DNA of 28,084 bases from the NCBI GenBank assembly GCA_002319965.1, contig DCJQ01000011.1, positions 1 to 28,084 on the forward strand, read 5' to 3'. The notes under the pieces were generated by a model that saw only the letters and a program-made list of their open reading frames with translations, had not been told where the DNA came from and ran no database searches. The stretch comes from Megasphaera sp. UBA1696 (GTDB lineage: Bacteria; Bacillota; Negativicutes; Veillonellales; Megasphaeraceae). The translations under genes were made by a program, and so were the position numbers. Positions 16,040 through 23,802 of this stretch are shown here, one piece after another (within the stretch, counting starts at the first letter, position 1; the number at the start of each line of letters is the position of its first letter).

Positions 16040-16086
16040 AAAAAAAGGGTGGCACCCAGGGACGGAAAAATCCGCGGTACCACCCT
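16040..16086 (-). terminator. First T-box terminator
   Basis: Minus-strand AGGGTGG (16086-16080) and CCACCCT (16052-16046) pair, extending inward to about 11 bp (TACC with GGTG), followed by seven U. The 5' arm is the T-box sequence itself, so this hairpin and the first antiterminator exclude each other. Confidence 0.8.
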
Positions 16087-16287
16087 ATTTATCTTGAATC
16101 GATCAACTCATGGCCGTATAACGGCAGCCGCCCCGGTACAGCCTACTATAGTTCAGCCGTACAGTTCAGGAATGAACTTCAGACCTCATCGCCTGTATCC
16201 TCACACCACCCGGATACTCTCTGAAAAGTTTAAAGGCCTTACTTTTTTCCGTCACAACTGTTATCAGGAAATTAATTGTTGATAATG

Positions 16288-16315
16288 ATTATACCGGAAA
16301 ATAAATGAAAGTCAA
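16288..16315 (-). promoter_or_regulatory. Promoter of the T-box/symporter unit
   Basis: Minus-strand TTGACT (16315-16310), a 16-base spacer and a perfect TATAAT (16293-16288). Transcription would begin near 16281, about 20 bases before stem I. Confidence 0.7.
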
Positions 16316-16361
16316 GAGAATATTTTCATAAAAATAGACGAAAACTACGTAAAACGTCGTA

Positions 16362-17462
16362 CTAGTCCGGCAATACCTGCGACTTCAAGATTAAGACGAT
16401 TTCTGTATTCTTATGCGACTTATAATGATAGCGGAATAATTTCCCGATTAAAGGCAGGTCTGCCAAAATCGGTATTTTTCGAAAATGTTCCAGGTCTTCA
16501 CGGCGAATGAGGCCGCCGATAACGAGAGGCTGGCCTTCCTGAAGTCGCACCGTCGTCCGAGCCTGACGGGTCGCAATGCGGTAAGCCTTCAGTTCGGGGA
16601 CAAAGACCGGCGTGCTGACTTCGGCAAATAAATCCGCCGTCACCGAATTATCCGGATGGACTTGAGGGGTATAAGTCAATTTAATGCCGGCATCTTCATA
16701 GGTCGTACTGATAGCCGTCTCCTGTCCGGACCGATGCTCGGTCTGAACGGGAATCTTATCGCCAATGAGGATATGAGCTTCTCTGCCATTGCTGGCTACG
16801 ATATGGGGCCGGGCTAAAATTTTCGCCTTACCGCGTTCTTCTAAGGCATGAATCGTCCCGGACAGGGAAAAAATACTGTGAGCGGCGCCGCCTTCAACGG
16901 TCGACCAATTATACTCAATACCGGTCTGTTTCAACAGACTGTCATCGATGGAAGCGATTTCAACAGACACATCGACTTGCCGCGGCGGCACATCAAGGCG
17001 CTTGACTAAGGCCTGTACAGCAGCCTGAGTCTGGACCGATCCTCCGACGACAACGGTATTCGTATCACCGTGGCAGCGCACGTCGGCTTCGGGGACGGCC
17101 GCCTCAACGGCTTTCTTTACCGTTTCAGGATCGGCATAGCGGAGCTGCCATGTATGAAACGTTTTTACACGCTTTCCGGTATGAGGACCGGTAATCGTCC
17201 GTATCGGACCGGATGCATCGTAATAGAGGCCTTTACTGTCAGCAATAGCCTGCAGGGCCTCTTCGACGGTAATATCCCGCAGGGTCATCGTGAGTGTACC
17301 TTCTACACTGTCATCGACGATAAGATTAATATGGCCCGACCGTGCCAATCCTTCGAGAACGGTCCGAACAGGGACATCCCTCACCTGAACGTCGATGGCA
17401 GCCGCCTGAAAGGGCAGGAAACAACAGACAGCTGCCACCCAGGCTTTGGTATAAAAATTCAT
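16362..17462 (-). CDS. Short secretin (PilQ/GspD-like outer-membrane channel)
   Basis: Encodes 366 residues. A signal peptide covers about 1-22 (AVCCFLPFQAAA). A STN/N0-like domain follows (VPVRTVLEGLARSGH, GTLTMTLRDITVEEAL), then a secretin_N domain (about 100-165, TNTVVVGGSVQTQAAV) and the secretin core (VDVSVEIASIDDS; ILARPHIVASNGREAHILIG; VRLQEGQPLVIGGLIRRE; PILADLPLIGKLFRYH). Secretins are the outer-membrane pores of type IV pilus, competence and type II systems, so this points to a diderm cell. It is short for the family. The ATG at 17462 (MNFYTKAW) is preferred, with AAAGGAAG just upstream. It follows the single-pass protein gene by 19 bases; no pilus ATPase or pilin gene is near. Confidence 0.9.
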   Translation of the reverse strand: MNFYTKAWVAAVCCFLPFQAAAIDVQVRDVPVRTVLEGLARSGHINLIVDDSVEGTLTMTLRDITVEEALQAIADSKGLYYDASGPIRTITGPHTGKRVKTFHTWQLRYADPETVKKAVEAAVPEADVRCHGDTNTVVVGGSVQTQAAVQALVKRLDVPPRQVDVSVEIASIDDSLLKQTGIEYNWSTVEGGAAHSIFSLSGTIHALEERGKAKILARPHIVASNGREAHILIGDKIPVQTEHRSGQETAISTTYEDAGIKLTYTPQVHPDNSVTADLFAEVSTPVFVPELKAYRIATRQARTTVRLQEGQPLVIGGLIRREDLEHFRKIPILADLPLIGKLFRYHYKSHKNTEIVLILKSQVLPD

Positions 17463-17481
17463 GACACTTCCTTTCTCCCCT

Positions 17482-18054
17482 TCACAAGCGAATCTCCCAA
17501 AGTTTTCCGTCACGCATAAGCCCTACAGCCTGGCGGTTGATATAAGCAATATACCAACCCTGCCAGGATTCTCCGGCAGCGCAGGCAGCCGACTGGCCCT
17601 GCCACTGCAACAGGACCAGGTGATTCTCCCCTTGATGAATCGACCCGCCAACAGTGGGCAAGGTCCATTGCGGCTGAACGGATTCCGTAATCTCTACCGA
17701 TTTCGCAGTCGGTGATATATCGGGTCCCCCTTTTGGTTCCGCGGCGACAGCTTTCTTCGGCAAACTGCCGCCAAATAAATCAGGCAGGGGCTTATACTGT
17801 ATCGCCGGCCTTACGTCGTAGACGAGGCTTCCTTCGGCCTCCTTCTCCGGCGTATCAAAAACGGGATGCTTCTCAGCTTGCTGCTGAGAGGCATCCCGTT
17901 TCATGTTTACTTGTCCCTGGGGCTCTTCCCACAAAAACCAAACAGCGCCAAGGCAGACAAGTATCCCCACATAGGGAAGCCAAGTCTTGCGACGTTGAAC
18001 GATACCGTTCCCCACCTTTTGCAGGACCGATAACCCCTTATTTTTTATCGCCAT
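17482..18054 (-). CDS. Single-pass inner-membrane protein, GspC/PilP-like (tentative)
   Basis: Encodes 190 residues. After a basic start (QRRKTW) there is one membrane helix at about 25-42 (YVGILVCLGAVWFLW), a charged, probably disordered linker, and a small C-terminal beta domain (about 125-190) with spaced Gly segments (VGGSIHQGENHLVLLQWQ, YIAYINRQAVGLMRDG). This plan resembles GspC or PilP, which bridge the inner membrane to the secretin's N-domains. Sequence identity to either family cannot be judged by eye, so the call rests on shape and on the adjacent secretin. The ATG at 18054 overlaps the end of galE by 17 bases; the frame is open further up but that would lie deeper in galE. Confidence 0.55.
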   Translation of the reverse strand: MAIKNKGLSVLQKVGNGIVQRRKTWLPYVGILVCLGAVWFLWEEPQGQVNMKRDASQQQAEKHPVFDTPEKEAEGSLVYDVRPAIQYKPLPDLFGGSLPKKAVAAEPKGGPDISPTAKSVEITESVQPQWTLPTVGGSIHQGENHLVLLQWQGQSAACAAGESWQGWYIAYINRQAVGLMRDGKLWEIRL

Positions 18055-19033
18055 ACCCCTGCGGATGGTGTTGATGCCAATGCCAGGCATCGGCTATAAT
18101 TTGTTCTACTTTACTGTGTGTCGGCTGCCAGCCTGTGATTCGGCGGATTTTTTCCGATCCGGCAATGAGCACAGCCGGATCGCCGGCACGACGCGGTGCT
18201 TCTTCCACGTTAAAATCACGACCGGTAACCTTCTTCGCAGCTTCAATCATTTCCCGGACGCTGAAGCCGTTCTGAGAGCCCAAGTTAAAGTACTGCGACT
18301 CGCCGCCTTCCGACAAGTAGCGAAGGACGCGAACGTGGGCGTCAGCCAGATCGGTGACGTGGATATAATCACGAACACAAGTCCCGTCCTGCGTCGGATA
18401 GTCGGTACCGAAAATTTTAATGCTGCCACGCTGTCCCAAAGCGGTCTGCAAGATCAAAGGAATGAGGTGCGTTTCCGGTGTATGATCTTCCCCGATGGCA
18501 CCACTGCCATCAGCTCCTGCAGCATTGAAGTAGCGAAGAGCTACATAGTGCAGACCGTAAGCACGGCTGAACTGAGCCAACATCATTTCAATCATGAGCT
18601 TGGTCTGGCCATAGACATTGGTCGGCTGGTAGGGCATATCTTCCGTAATCGGCGTCTTTTCCGGTTCGCCATAGACAGCTGCCGTCGACGAAAAGACGAA
18701 GTACTTGACCTTGGCCTGACGGACAGCTTCAAGGAGGCAATATGAGCCTACGACATTATTATCGTAATAAATGGTCGGATTTTCCATCGATTCGCCAACC
18801 TGGCTATGGGCCGCAAAATGCATGACGGCATCGATATTCATATCTTCAAGAATCCGGCGCACGCCATCAATATCGTGGATGTCGACGACGTAAAAGGGAA
18901 TCTCTTCCGGAACGGCTGCCCGATGGCCGCGGGACAGGTTGTCAATGACGACGACCTTATGGCCTTCTTGAAGCAGGGCCTTCACCGTATGGCTGCCGAT
19001 ATAGCCGGCCCCGCCGGTAACTAATACATTCAT
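18038..19033 (-). CDS. UDP-glucose 4-epimerase GalE
   Basis: Encodes 331 residues of the extended short-chain dehydrogenase family. It interconverts UDP-glucose and UDP-galactose with bound NAD, feeding surface polysaccharide and LPS synthesis. The NAD motif is GGAGYIG (7-13); the catalytic residues are Ser116/Thr117 of SSTAAVYG and Tyr141-x3-Lys145 (YGQTK). The C-terminal substrate part includes RYFNAAGAD and GTCVRDYIHVTDLADAH, typical of bacterial GalE. It starts three bases after pgi, so both are cotranscribed, and its end overlaps the next gene. Confidence 0.95.
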   Translation of the reverse strand: MNVLVTGGAGYIGSHTVKALLQEGHKVVVIDNLSRGHRAAVPEEIPFYVVDIHDIDGVRRILEDMNIDAVMHFAAHSQVGESMENPTIYYDNNVVGSYCLLEAVRQAKVKYFVFSSTAAVYGEPEKTPITEDMPYQPTNVYGQTKLMIEMMLAQFSRAYGLHYVALRYFNAAGADGSGAIGEDHTPETHLIPLILQTALGQRGSIKIFGTDYPTQDGTCVRDYIHVTDLADAHVRVLRYLSEGGESQYFNLGSQNGFSVREMIEAAKKVTGRDFNVEEAPRRAGDPAVLIAGSEKIRRITGWQPTHSKVEQIIADAWHWHQHHPQGYGDKK

Positions 19034-19036
19034 AGC

Positions 19037-20485
19037 TTAACCTTCCTGTAATTTTTTCAGGCGGCCGCCGAGGAATTTCTTATATACTTCGACGCCGGGC
19101 TGATTGAAGGCATCGACGTTGGCAAATTCACCTTCATAAGCAATGGACAGGCAGAGCATGAACATCAATTCGCCCAAATGATAAGGCGTAATGGCCGGCA
19201 TGATGTAGTTGGCACTGGGACGGCCGTCACCGGCAAGGGCTTCAGCATTAGAGCTGCGAGCAGCTTCTAAGATCTGACTGAGCGGAAGACCGCTGAAAGC
19301 AGCCAACTTCGGATATTCATCGTACAGATGAGGTACCGTAACGTCATCGGGCCAGTTTTCGACAGAGACGAACTGGACGACTTTATCCTGCGGGCCTTCC
19401 TGATGTTCCTGGGTCTGCGCATGCATGTCCGTCGTACCGACAGCCACGATCGGCGTACGGCCATAGTTGACGACATTGCCCTGTTTATCAAGGCGCTTGC
19501 CGAGGGATTCAGCCAAGAGCTGAATGTACCATTCCGACAAGGATTTCAAGCTGTCGGCATAGGGCATGAGAACTTCCAGGCTGCGGCCGTGATTTTTACC
19601 GGCCAGGAATTTAAGGACACTGTTGAGAAGGGCCGGATTTTTCCAAATATCCGGATTCTGGCAAGCATGGTCCATATCACGAGCACCGTCAAGGAACTGA
19701 CGGATGCTGAAACCGGTCAAGGCGCCTACGATGAGACCGACTTCAGAAAAGACACTGAATCGTCCGCCGATGCCATCGGGAACGTAGAAAATAGGCCAGC
19801 CTGATTTTTTAGCCAGACCATGGAGCAGCGTTTCTTTATCTCCGCCGTCGTGGGGGTCCGTAACGGCTACGGTTTCAAGGGCAATGCCAGCGTCGCTCAT
19901 AGCTTCTTTCAAGACCATGTAGTTCGACATCGGTTCGATTGTCGAGCCCGATTTAGAAATGACGACAGCCATTACCGTATAGTTCGGCTTCGTCTGGCTG
20001 TCCTTTTTCAAGAATTGAATAAGGCCTGCCATTTTATGAGAGTCAACATTATTGCCGGCAAAGAAGGCTTTCGGGAAACCATTGCGTTCTTCCGTGCTCT
20101 TTAAATTCCAAAATTCACCGCACTGAACGTCAAACAAAACTTTCCCACCCAAATAGGAACCGCCAATCCCCAAGAATACGACGGCATCGACGCGGTTGCG
20201 CGTCGTCCGAGCCAATTCTTCAAGGGCAAAAATACGTTCCGGGCTGTTGATGTTGCCATCTTCAATATACGGCAGCTGCGTAAAAAGAACGGCTTCGGGT
20301 TCTCCGTCTTTAGAGAGATGTCCCGGCATGGTGCCGTTCTTGCGCATGTTCATCACCGCTTCATGAGCCTTGGTATAGACCGGTGAAAAGTCCTTTACCT
20401 CTGCTTCCGTGACGGCCTGAGGGCCATAAAGATTGGTTACGTCAAAAGTAAAGCCTGAACGTAATTTTAACTGTGTCATGTTCAC
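19037..20485 (-). CDS. Glucose-6-phosphate isomerase Pgi
   Basis: Encodes up to 482 residues. It interconverts glucose-6-phosphate and fructose-6-phosphate in glycolysis and gluconeogenesis. Sugar isomerase motifs are clear: FLGIGGSYLGG, VISKSGSTIEPMSNY, DGIGGRFSVFSEVG and the C-terminal NAFNQPGVEVYK-like segment (DAFNQPGVEVYKKFLGG). Two starts are possible: GTG at 20485, with AAAGG seven bases upstream, or ATG at 20479, at a longer distance. It is the first gene of a unit with galE, the GspC/PilP-like gene and the secretin, and has an extended -10 promoter. Confidence 0.95.
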   Translation of the reverse strand: MNMTQLKLRSGFTFDVTNLYGPQAVTEAEVKDFSPVYTKAHEAVMNMRKNGTMPGHLSKDGEPEAVLFTQLPYIEDGNINSPERIFALEELARTTRNRVDAVVFLGIGGSYLGGKVLFDVQCGEFWNLKSTEERNGFPKAFFAGNNVDSHKMAGLIQFLKKDSQTKPNYTVMAVVISKSGSTIEPMSNYMVLKEAMSDAGIALETVAVTDPHDGGDKETLLHGLAKKSGWPIFYVPDGIGGRFSVFSEVGLIVGALTGFSIRQFLDGARDMDHACQNPDIWKNPALLNSVLKFLAGKNHGRSLEVLMPYADSLKSLSEWYIQLLAESLGKRLDKQGNVVNYGRTPIVAVGTTDMHAQTQEHQEGPQDKVVQFVSVENWPDDVTVPHLYDEYPKLAAFSGLPLSQILEAARSSNAEALAGDGRPSANYIMPAITPYHLGELMFMLCLSIAYEGEFANVDAFNQPGVEVYKKFLGGRLKKLQEG

Positions 20486-20530
20486 TTCACTACCTTTCGA
20501 TAGAATAATGTCTTATTCACGTATGAAATC

Positions 20531-20539
20531 ATTATAGCA
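20531..20539 (-). promoter_or_regulatory. Extended -10 promoter of the pgi unit
   Basis: Minus-strand TGCTATAAT (20539-20531) gives a perfect -10 with the TGn extension. No good -35 is present at 17 bases, as is common for extended -10 promoters. It lies about 45 bases before the pgi start. Confidence 0.55.
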
Positions 20540-20591
20540 CAGAACGGGTATACTATGCCACCTGCGGGGCACTGAATGCCCCATGTAAACC

Positions 20592-20613
20592 AAAAGCCCC
20601 TGTACGGGGCTTT
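20592..20613 (-). terminator. Terminator of the ABC transporter operon
   Basis: Minus-strand AAAGCCCC and GGGGCTTT (arms 20606-20613 and 20593-20600) form a perfect 8-bp stem around five bases, followed by a short U run. It lies 22 bases after the ATPase gene's stop. Confidence 0.8.
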
Positions 20614-20634
20614 AATGACAGCACGAAGTTCTTA

Positions 20635-21402
20635 TTAGAACCGCAGCATCGATTGGAGGAAGCTTTGTGTCCGTTCATTTTGCGGATGTTCAAAGACGTC
20701 TTCCGGTTTACCTTGTTCTTGAATAATGCCGTCGGCCATAAAAATAACCCGGTCGGCCACTTCTTTGGCAAAAGCCATTTCATGGGTTACGATGATCATG
20801 GTCATGTTTTCATCAGCCAACTGCTGTATTGTGCGCAGAACTTCACCGGTCAATTCCGGGTCAAGGGCACTGGTCGGTTCGTCAAAGAGCATGATATCCG
20901 GGTCCATCGCCAAAGAACGGGCAATGGCCACACGCTGCTGCTGACCGCCGGAAAGGCGTGACGGATAGGTATCTCTTTTTTCCCACAAGCCGACCTTTTT
21001 AAGCAGTTCCTCAGCCTGAGGCATGATTTCTTCGGTCTTCATCTTCTTGACGACGCGAGGCGCTTCCAAGATGTTATCCAACACCGTCATATGCGGAAAC
21101 AAGTTGAAGTGCTGAAAGCACATGCCCATGCGGCGGCAGATAGCCCGAACATCAGCAGCCGGCGCATAGACGGCACGCTGGCTTCCGGCAGGCGTACTGG
21201 CCATGGTCTTGCCGTCAACGACGATAGAACCGCTGTTGATGGTTTCCAACTGGCAAAGGCAGCGCAGAAAAGTACTCTTACCGCTCCCTGACGGGCCGAT
21301 GATAGAAACGACTTCCCCCGCTTCTACATGGAGAGAGACGTCTTTTAATACTTCCAAATTCCCGAAACTCTTTCGGATATGGTCCATTTCAATAAAACTC
21401 AT
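20635..21402 (-). CDS. Amino-acid ABC transporter ATP-binding protein (GlnQ/HisP type)
   Basis: Encodes 255 residues, the usual length. It powers uptake of a polar amino acid together with the permease and binding protein upstream. Walker A is GPSGSGKST (36-44), the Q-loop Gln is Gln97 (CFQHFNLF), the signature is LSGGQQQR (150-157), Walker B is IMLFDE (170-175) followed by PTSALD, and the switch His is His207 (VTHEMA). The stretch between the beta domain and the Q-loop (about 66-93) is longer than in GlnQ and more like HisP. GGAGGA precedes the ATG; it is the last gene of the operon, 15 bases after the permease. Confidence 0.95.
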   Translation of the reverse strand: MSFIEMDHIRKSFGNLEVLKDVSLHVEAGEVVSIIGPSGSGKSTFLRCLCQLETINSGSIVVDGKTMASTPAGSQRAVYAPAADVRAICRRMGMCFQHFNLFPHMTVLDNILEAPRVVKKMKTEEIMPQAEELLKKVGLWEKRDTYPSRLSGGQQQRVAIARSLAMDPDIMLFDEPTSALDPELTGEVLRTIQQLADENMTMIIVTHEMAFAKEVADRVIFMADGIIQEQGKPEDVFEHPQNERTQSFLQSMLRF

Positions 21403-21417
21403 GACAAGACGTCCTCC

Positions 21418-22068
21418 TTATTCATCATAGACAGCGTAGCGTTTTTCCAGATAACCGAAAACTTTGGTCAGGATAAACGTAAAGAATAAATAGAATACAG
21501 CAGCCACTAAAAAGGCCGTCGTATCGAAATCACGCTGAACGATGGACCGCGTAATGCGCAGGATGTCGTTCATGGCCAAGATGTAGACGAGGGACGTATC
21601 TTTGAGCAGGTTAATCGTTTCATTGGACACTGGCGGCAAAACCCGTTTTACGACCTGAGGCAGGATAATGCGGCGCATGGTCTGAATATAGGTCATCCCC
21701 AAGACTTTGGCTCCTTCATACTGGCCGCGGTCGATGGACTGGATGCCGCCGCGGAAGATTTCGGCAAAGTAAGCGGCATAGTTAAAGACGAAGGCGATGA
21801 TGGCCGCCGGAAAAGCCGGCAGGGTAAAGCCGTCGATGATAAAGGGCAGTCCGTAATAGATGAACAAGATCTGCAGCATCAGCGGCGTACCACGCATAAC
21901 ATAGATATAGGCATACATGGTCTTTCGCAGGATGGCGATCTTAGAAATGCGGCCAACGGCCATGAGGATACCCAAGGGCAGACTCAAGACGATGGTAATA
22001 ACAAAAATTTGCAGTGTAATTTTCAGGCCTGCTGCGACGGCAGGCACAATCTGAATTAAATAATCCAT
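21418..22068 (-). CDS. Amino-acid ABC transporter permease (GlnP/HisM type)
   Basis: Encodes 216 residues with about five membrane helices. The cytosolic EAA coupling motif is visible as QYEGAKVLGMTYIQTMRRII followed by LPQ, and MRGTPLMLQILFIYYGLP is typical of the His/Glu/Gln permease family. The ATG at 22068 (MDYLIQIVP) is preferred, with AAGGAG about six bases upstream; the frame is open to 22089. It would work as a homodimer since only one permease gene is present. It is separated from the binding-protein gene by a long palindrome. Confidence 0.94.
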   Translation of the reverse strand: MDYLIQIVPAVAAGLKITLQIFVITIVLSLPLGILMAVGRISKIAILRKTMYAYIYVMRGTPLMLQILFIYYGLPFIIDGFTLPAFPAAIIAFVFNYAAYFAEIFRGGIQSIDRGQYEGAKVLGMTYIQTMRRIILPQVVKRVLPPVSNETINLLKDTSLVYILAMNDILRITRSIVQRDFDTTAFLVAAVFYLFFTFILTKVFGYLEKRYAVYDE

Positions 22069-22118
22069 GCTGGCTCCTTTTTCAGGCACGGCGATTCACA
22101 CAGGCAGTGTGCAACACG

Positions 22119-22200
22119 GAAAAACAACCTCTCCGTCCATGCCGGGGACCTCTCCACGACGGGGAGCTGTCAGCGTCATCTGACCGAAAGGTTGTTTTTC
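22119..22200. other. Long palindrome between binding-protein and permease genes
   Basis: Outer arms 22119-22130 and 22189-22200 are perfect 12-bp complements, with T5 at the end on either strand. Inside are GTCAG/CTGAC and CTCC/GGAG hairpins. It may act as a partial terminator or RNA-stabilising stem that lets the binding protein be made in excess. Its arrangement also resembles palindromic intergenic repeats remembered from gut Firmicutes, which is an inference. Confidence 0.6.
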
Positions 22201-22215
22201 GTACATCTTTCCCGA

Positions 22216-23019
22216 TTACCGTACTTTTATGGTAATATCTTCGTTAAACCATTTCTGGGACAACTTAGTCATTGTACCATCTTCACTCATCTGTTTCAAG
22301 ACATCATTGAGTTTATCCCGCAGCAGATTGTCATCTTTACGCAGGCCGACGCCGAATTGTTCGTCACCCATTTTGTCGTCAATGACTTTAAACTGACCCG
22401 GCTTCTTGGTCATGTAATAGCGGCCTACAACACTGTCGACGAGGACACCGTCAATGCGGCCGATTTCAAGGTCCATAAAGGCGTTGACGAAATCGCCGTA
22501 TTTCTTAACTTCGGACAAGGATTTCTGGAAGTCCATGTTCTTTTCCAAGGCATTGATGGAGCTGCTGCCTTCCTGTGTCCCTAAGATTTTGCCGGCCAAG
22601 CCTTCACGATTCGCAATCGGGGAATCATTCCGAACGACGAGAAGCTGCTGGTTATGCATATAAGGCTTAGAAAAGGCAATTTGCTGGGCCCGTTCGTCGG
22701 TGATGGTCAGGCCGTTCCACAAGAGATCGACTTGCTTACTCTTAAGAGCTGCTTCCTTGCTGTCCCAATCGATTGGTTTAAATTCAACGGGGACGCCGAG
22801 GCGTTTAGACGCTTCCTGAGCCAAGTCAATATCGAAGCCGACGAGGTTGCCGCCTTCATCACGGAAACCCATAGGCGGGAAATTATCATCGAGGCCGATG
22901 ACGATTTTATCCGGCAGTTTCTGCTCTGCCTGACTGCTGTTATCCGTGCCGCAGCCAACGAGTAATGCAGCCGCTGCTGCCGTTAACGCACCGGCAGCCA
23001 ATATTTTTTTCCAATTCAT
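22216..23019 (-). CDS. Amino-acid ABC transporter substrate-binding lipoprotein (operonic)
   Basis: Encodes 267 residues of the SBP_bac_3 family. The lipobox is LVGC with Cys23. The fold starts with GLDDNFPPMGFRD, then VGFDIDLAQEASKRLG, and DLLWNGLTITDERAQQIAFS, where the Arg is the usual ligand carboxylate contact. It is clearly more distant from the two plus-strand binding proteins (443-1225, 1889-2668) than they are from each other. It is the first gene of the operon with permease and ATPase, so it is their natural partner; the substrate may be a polar amino acid or cystine. GGAGGA precedes the ATG. Confidence 0.94.
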   Translation of the reverse strand: MNWKKILAAGALTAAAAALLVGCGTDNSSQAEQKLPDKIVIGLDDNFPPMGFRDEGGNLVGFDIDLAQEASKRLGVPVEFKPIDWDSKEAALKSKQVDLLWNGLTITDERAQQIAFSKPYMHNQQLLVVRNDSPIANREGLAGKILGTQEGSSSINALEKNMDFQKSLSEVKKYGDFVNAFMDLEIGRIDGVLVDSVVGRYYMTKKPGQFKVIDDKMGDEQFGVGLRKDDNLLRDKLNDVLKQMSEDGTMTKLSQKWFNEDITIKVR

Positions 23020-23054
23020 GTAAATTCCTCCTTACAGAGTAACATAACGATTAA

Positions 23055-23160
23055 AGGCTGTCAGAAACTCCCTTCCCGGCCCTCCATCGAAAGCCTGTGA
23101 GTTTCCCTTACTAATTCATCATGGGCGGCGTAAGTACAAAGGACAGACCGTTTCCTGATG
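23055..23160 (-). promoter_or_regulatory. Structured leader of the ABC transporter operon, unassigned
   Basis: The 247-base gap upstream of the binding-protein gene holds two pairs of complementary arms in crossing order: AGGCT (23055-23059) with AGCCT (23092-23096), and GAAACTC (23064-23070) with GAGTTTC (23099-23105). A further ACTTAC/GTAAG stem lies upstream in the RNA. Crossing pairs mean a pseudoknot or alternative folds, as in a riboswitch or attenuator. It does not match the lysine, glutamine, SAM or T-box cores I know. A weak promoter may be TTTATC-17-TAAAAT (23199-23171). Confidence 0.35.
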
Positions 23161-23212
23161 TATATGACATATTTTACTTTATTTCGTTAAAAAGATAAAG
23201 GGTTTTGATTAT

Positions 23213-23239
23213 GAAAAATCAGCATGTTTCCATGCTGAT
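23213..23239 (-). terminator. Terminator of the six-gene envelope operon
   Basis: Minus-strand ATCAGCATG and CATGCTGAT (arms 23231-23239 and 23218-23226) form a perfect 9-bp stem around four bases, followed by UUUU. It lies 27 bases after the stop of the last gene. Confidence 0.8.
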
Positions 23240-23266
23240 CAATGCATATCCTGAATAAATTGCCGT

Positions 23267-23767
23267 TTACACCTCATCATCGTCCTTATCCTGCATATCC
23301 TTGATGGTGTCGATGATCTGCTGTTTGCTCTTTTTCGACAGGAACTGGAGCCGGACGGGAAGTACGACGAGTCCCCCTTCTTCGGCTTGCCCCAACTGGA
23401 TTTCCTGCCACGTATCGCCAATCACAAAAATATCCTTATAAGGAAGGAATACCAGACTGCGGTCGGTATGAAACTGGTCATCATAAAATTCGTGAAGAGA
23501 CCGGAACTGCCGGCGGACAATGATTCCCTTTTCCGCCACGTAGCACATGATGTCGCTTTGCCGGTGGATGCGCCACAGACAAAAGGCAAGAACGGCCCAG
23601 TTATCGAGATGTTCGACGAGGCGTGTTTCCCCCATCATGAGCCAGAAAAAGTAAATGGCCACTAAGAGAAACAAGATTTTCATAAATCCGGAAAACCATT
23701 TTGAATTTTCATAAGCCGCCGTAATAGGGCCGCAGCGGAACTGTTTTTCCAGGTCTGTTTTTTCCAT
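23267..23767 (-). CDS. Two-helix membrane protein of unknown function
   Basis: A 166-residue protein I do not recognise. It has two membrane helices, about 29-46 (MKILFLLVAIYFFWLMM) and 56-69 (WAVLAFCLW). The C-terminal half is soluble and beta-rich (KGIIVRRQF, LPYKDIFVIGDTW, GLVVLPVRLQFL) and ends in a helix (QQIIDTIKDM) with an acidic tail. That shape resembles YcxB-like or bacterial PH-like domains, but this is only an impression. The ATG at 23767 is preferred because GGAGG lies seven bases before it. It is the last gene of the six-gene operon. Confidence 0.7.
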   Translation of the reverse strand: MEKTDLEKQFRCGPITAAYENSKWFSGFMKILFLLVAIYFFWLMMGETRLVEHLDNWAVLAFCLWRIHRQSDIMCYVAEKGIIVRRQFRSLHEFYDDQFHTDRSLVFLPYKDIFVIGDTWQEIQLGQAEEGGLVVLPVRLQFLSKKSKQQIIDTIKDMQDKDDDEV

Positions 23768-23802
23768 GGCCACGCCTCCTTCAACGACAAGCGGCGGCAA
23801 AG

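Larger units (their letters stand above)
15976..16260 (-). ncRNA. T-box riboswitch, Phe (UUC) specifier, doubled antiterminator/terminator
   Basis: The minus-strand leader contains all parts of a T-box. Stem I runs from 16260 to 16162 (base pairs CAGTT/AACTG); it has AGTA, a paired AGGCCT/AGGTCT helix, AGAGAG and GGGTGGTG motifs. The specifier loop reads GAAGTTCATTCC, which aligns with the glyQS loop GAAAGGCATTC, placing the codon at 16176-16174 as UUC (Phe). The antiterminator T-box GGGTGGTACCGCG occurs twice, at 16085-16073 and 16023-16011. Each has its own terminator. Both bulges end in UGGU, fitting a tRNA with discriminator A, as for tRNA-Phe. Uncharged tRNA-Phe would block termination and raise transporter expression. 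Confidence 0.88.

Noticed and set aside
16320..16361. Terminator after the secretin gene
   Set aside because: Only weak 4-bp inverted repeats with T runs are present; not convincing enough to list.
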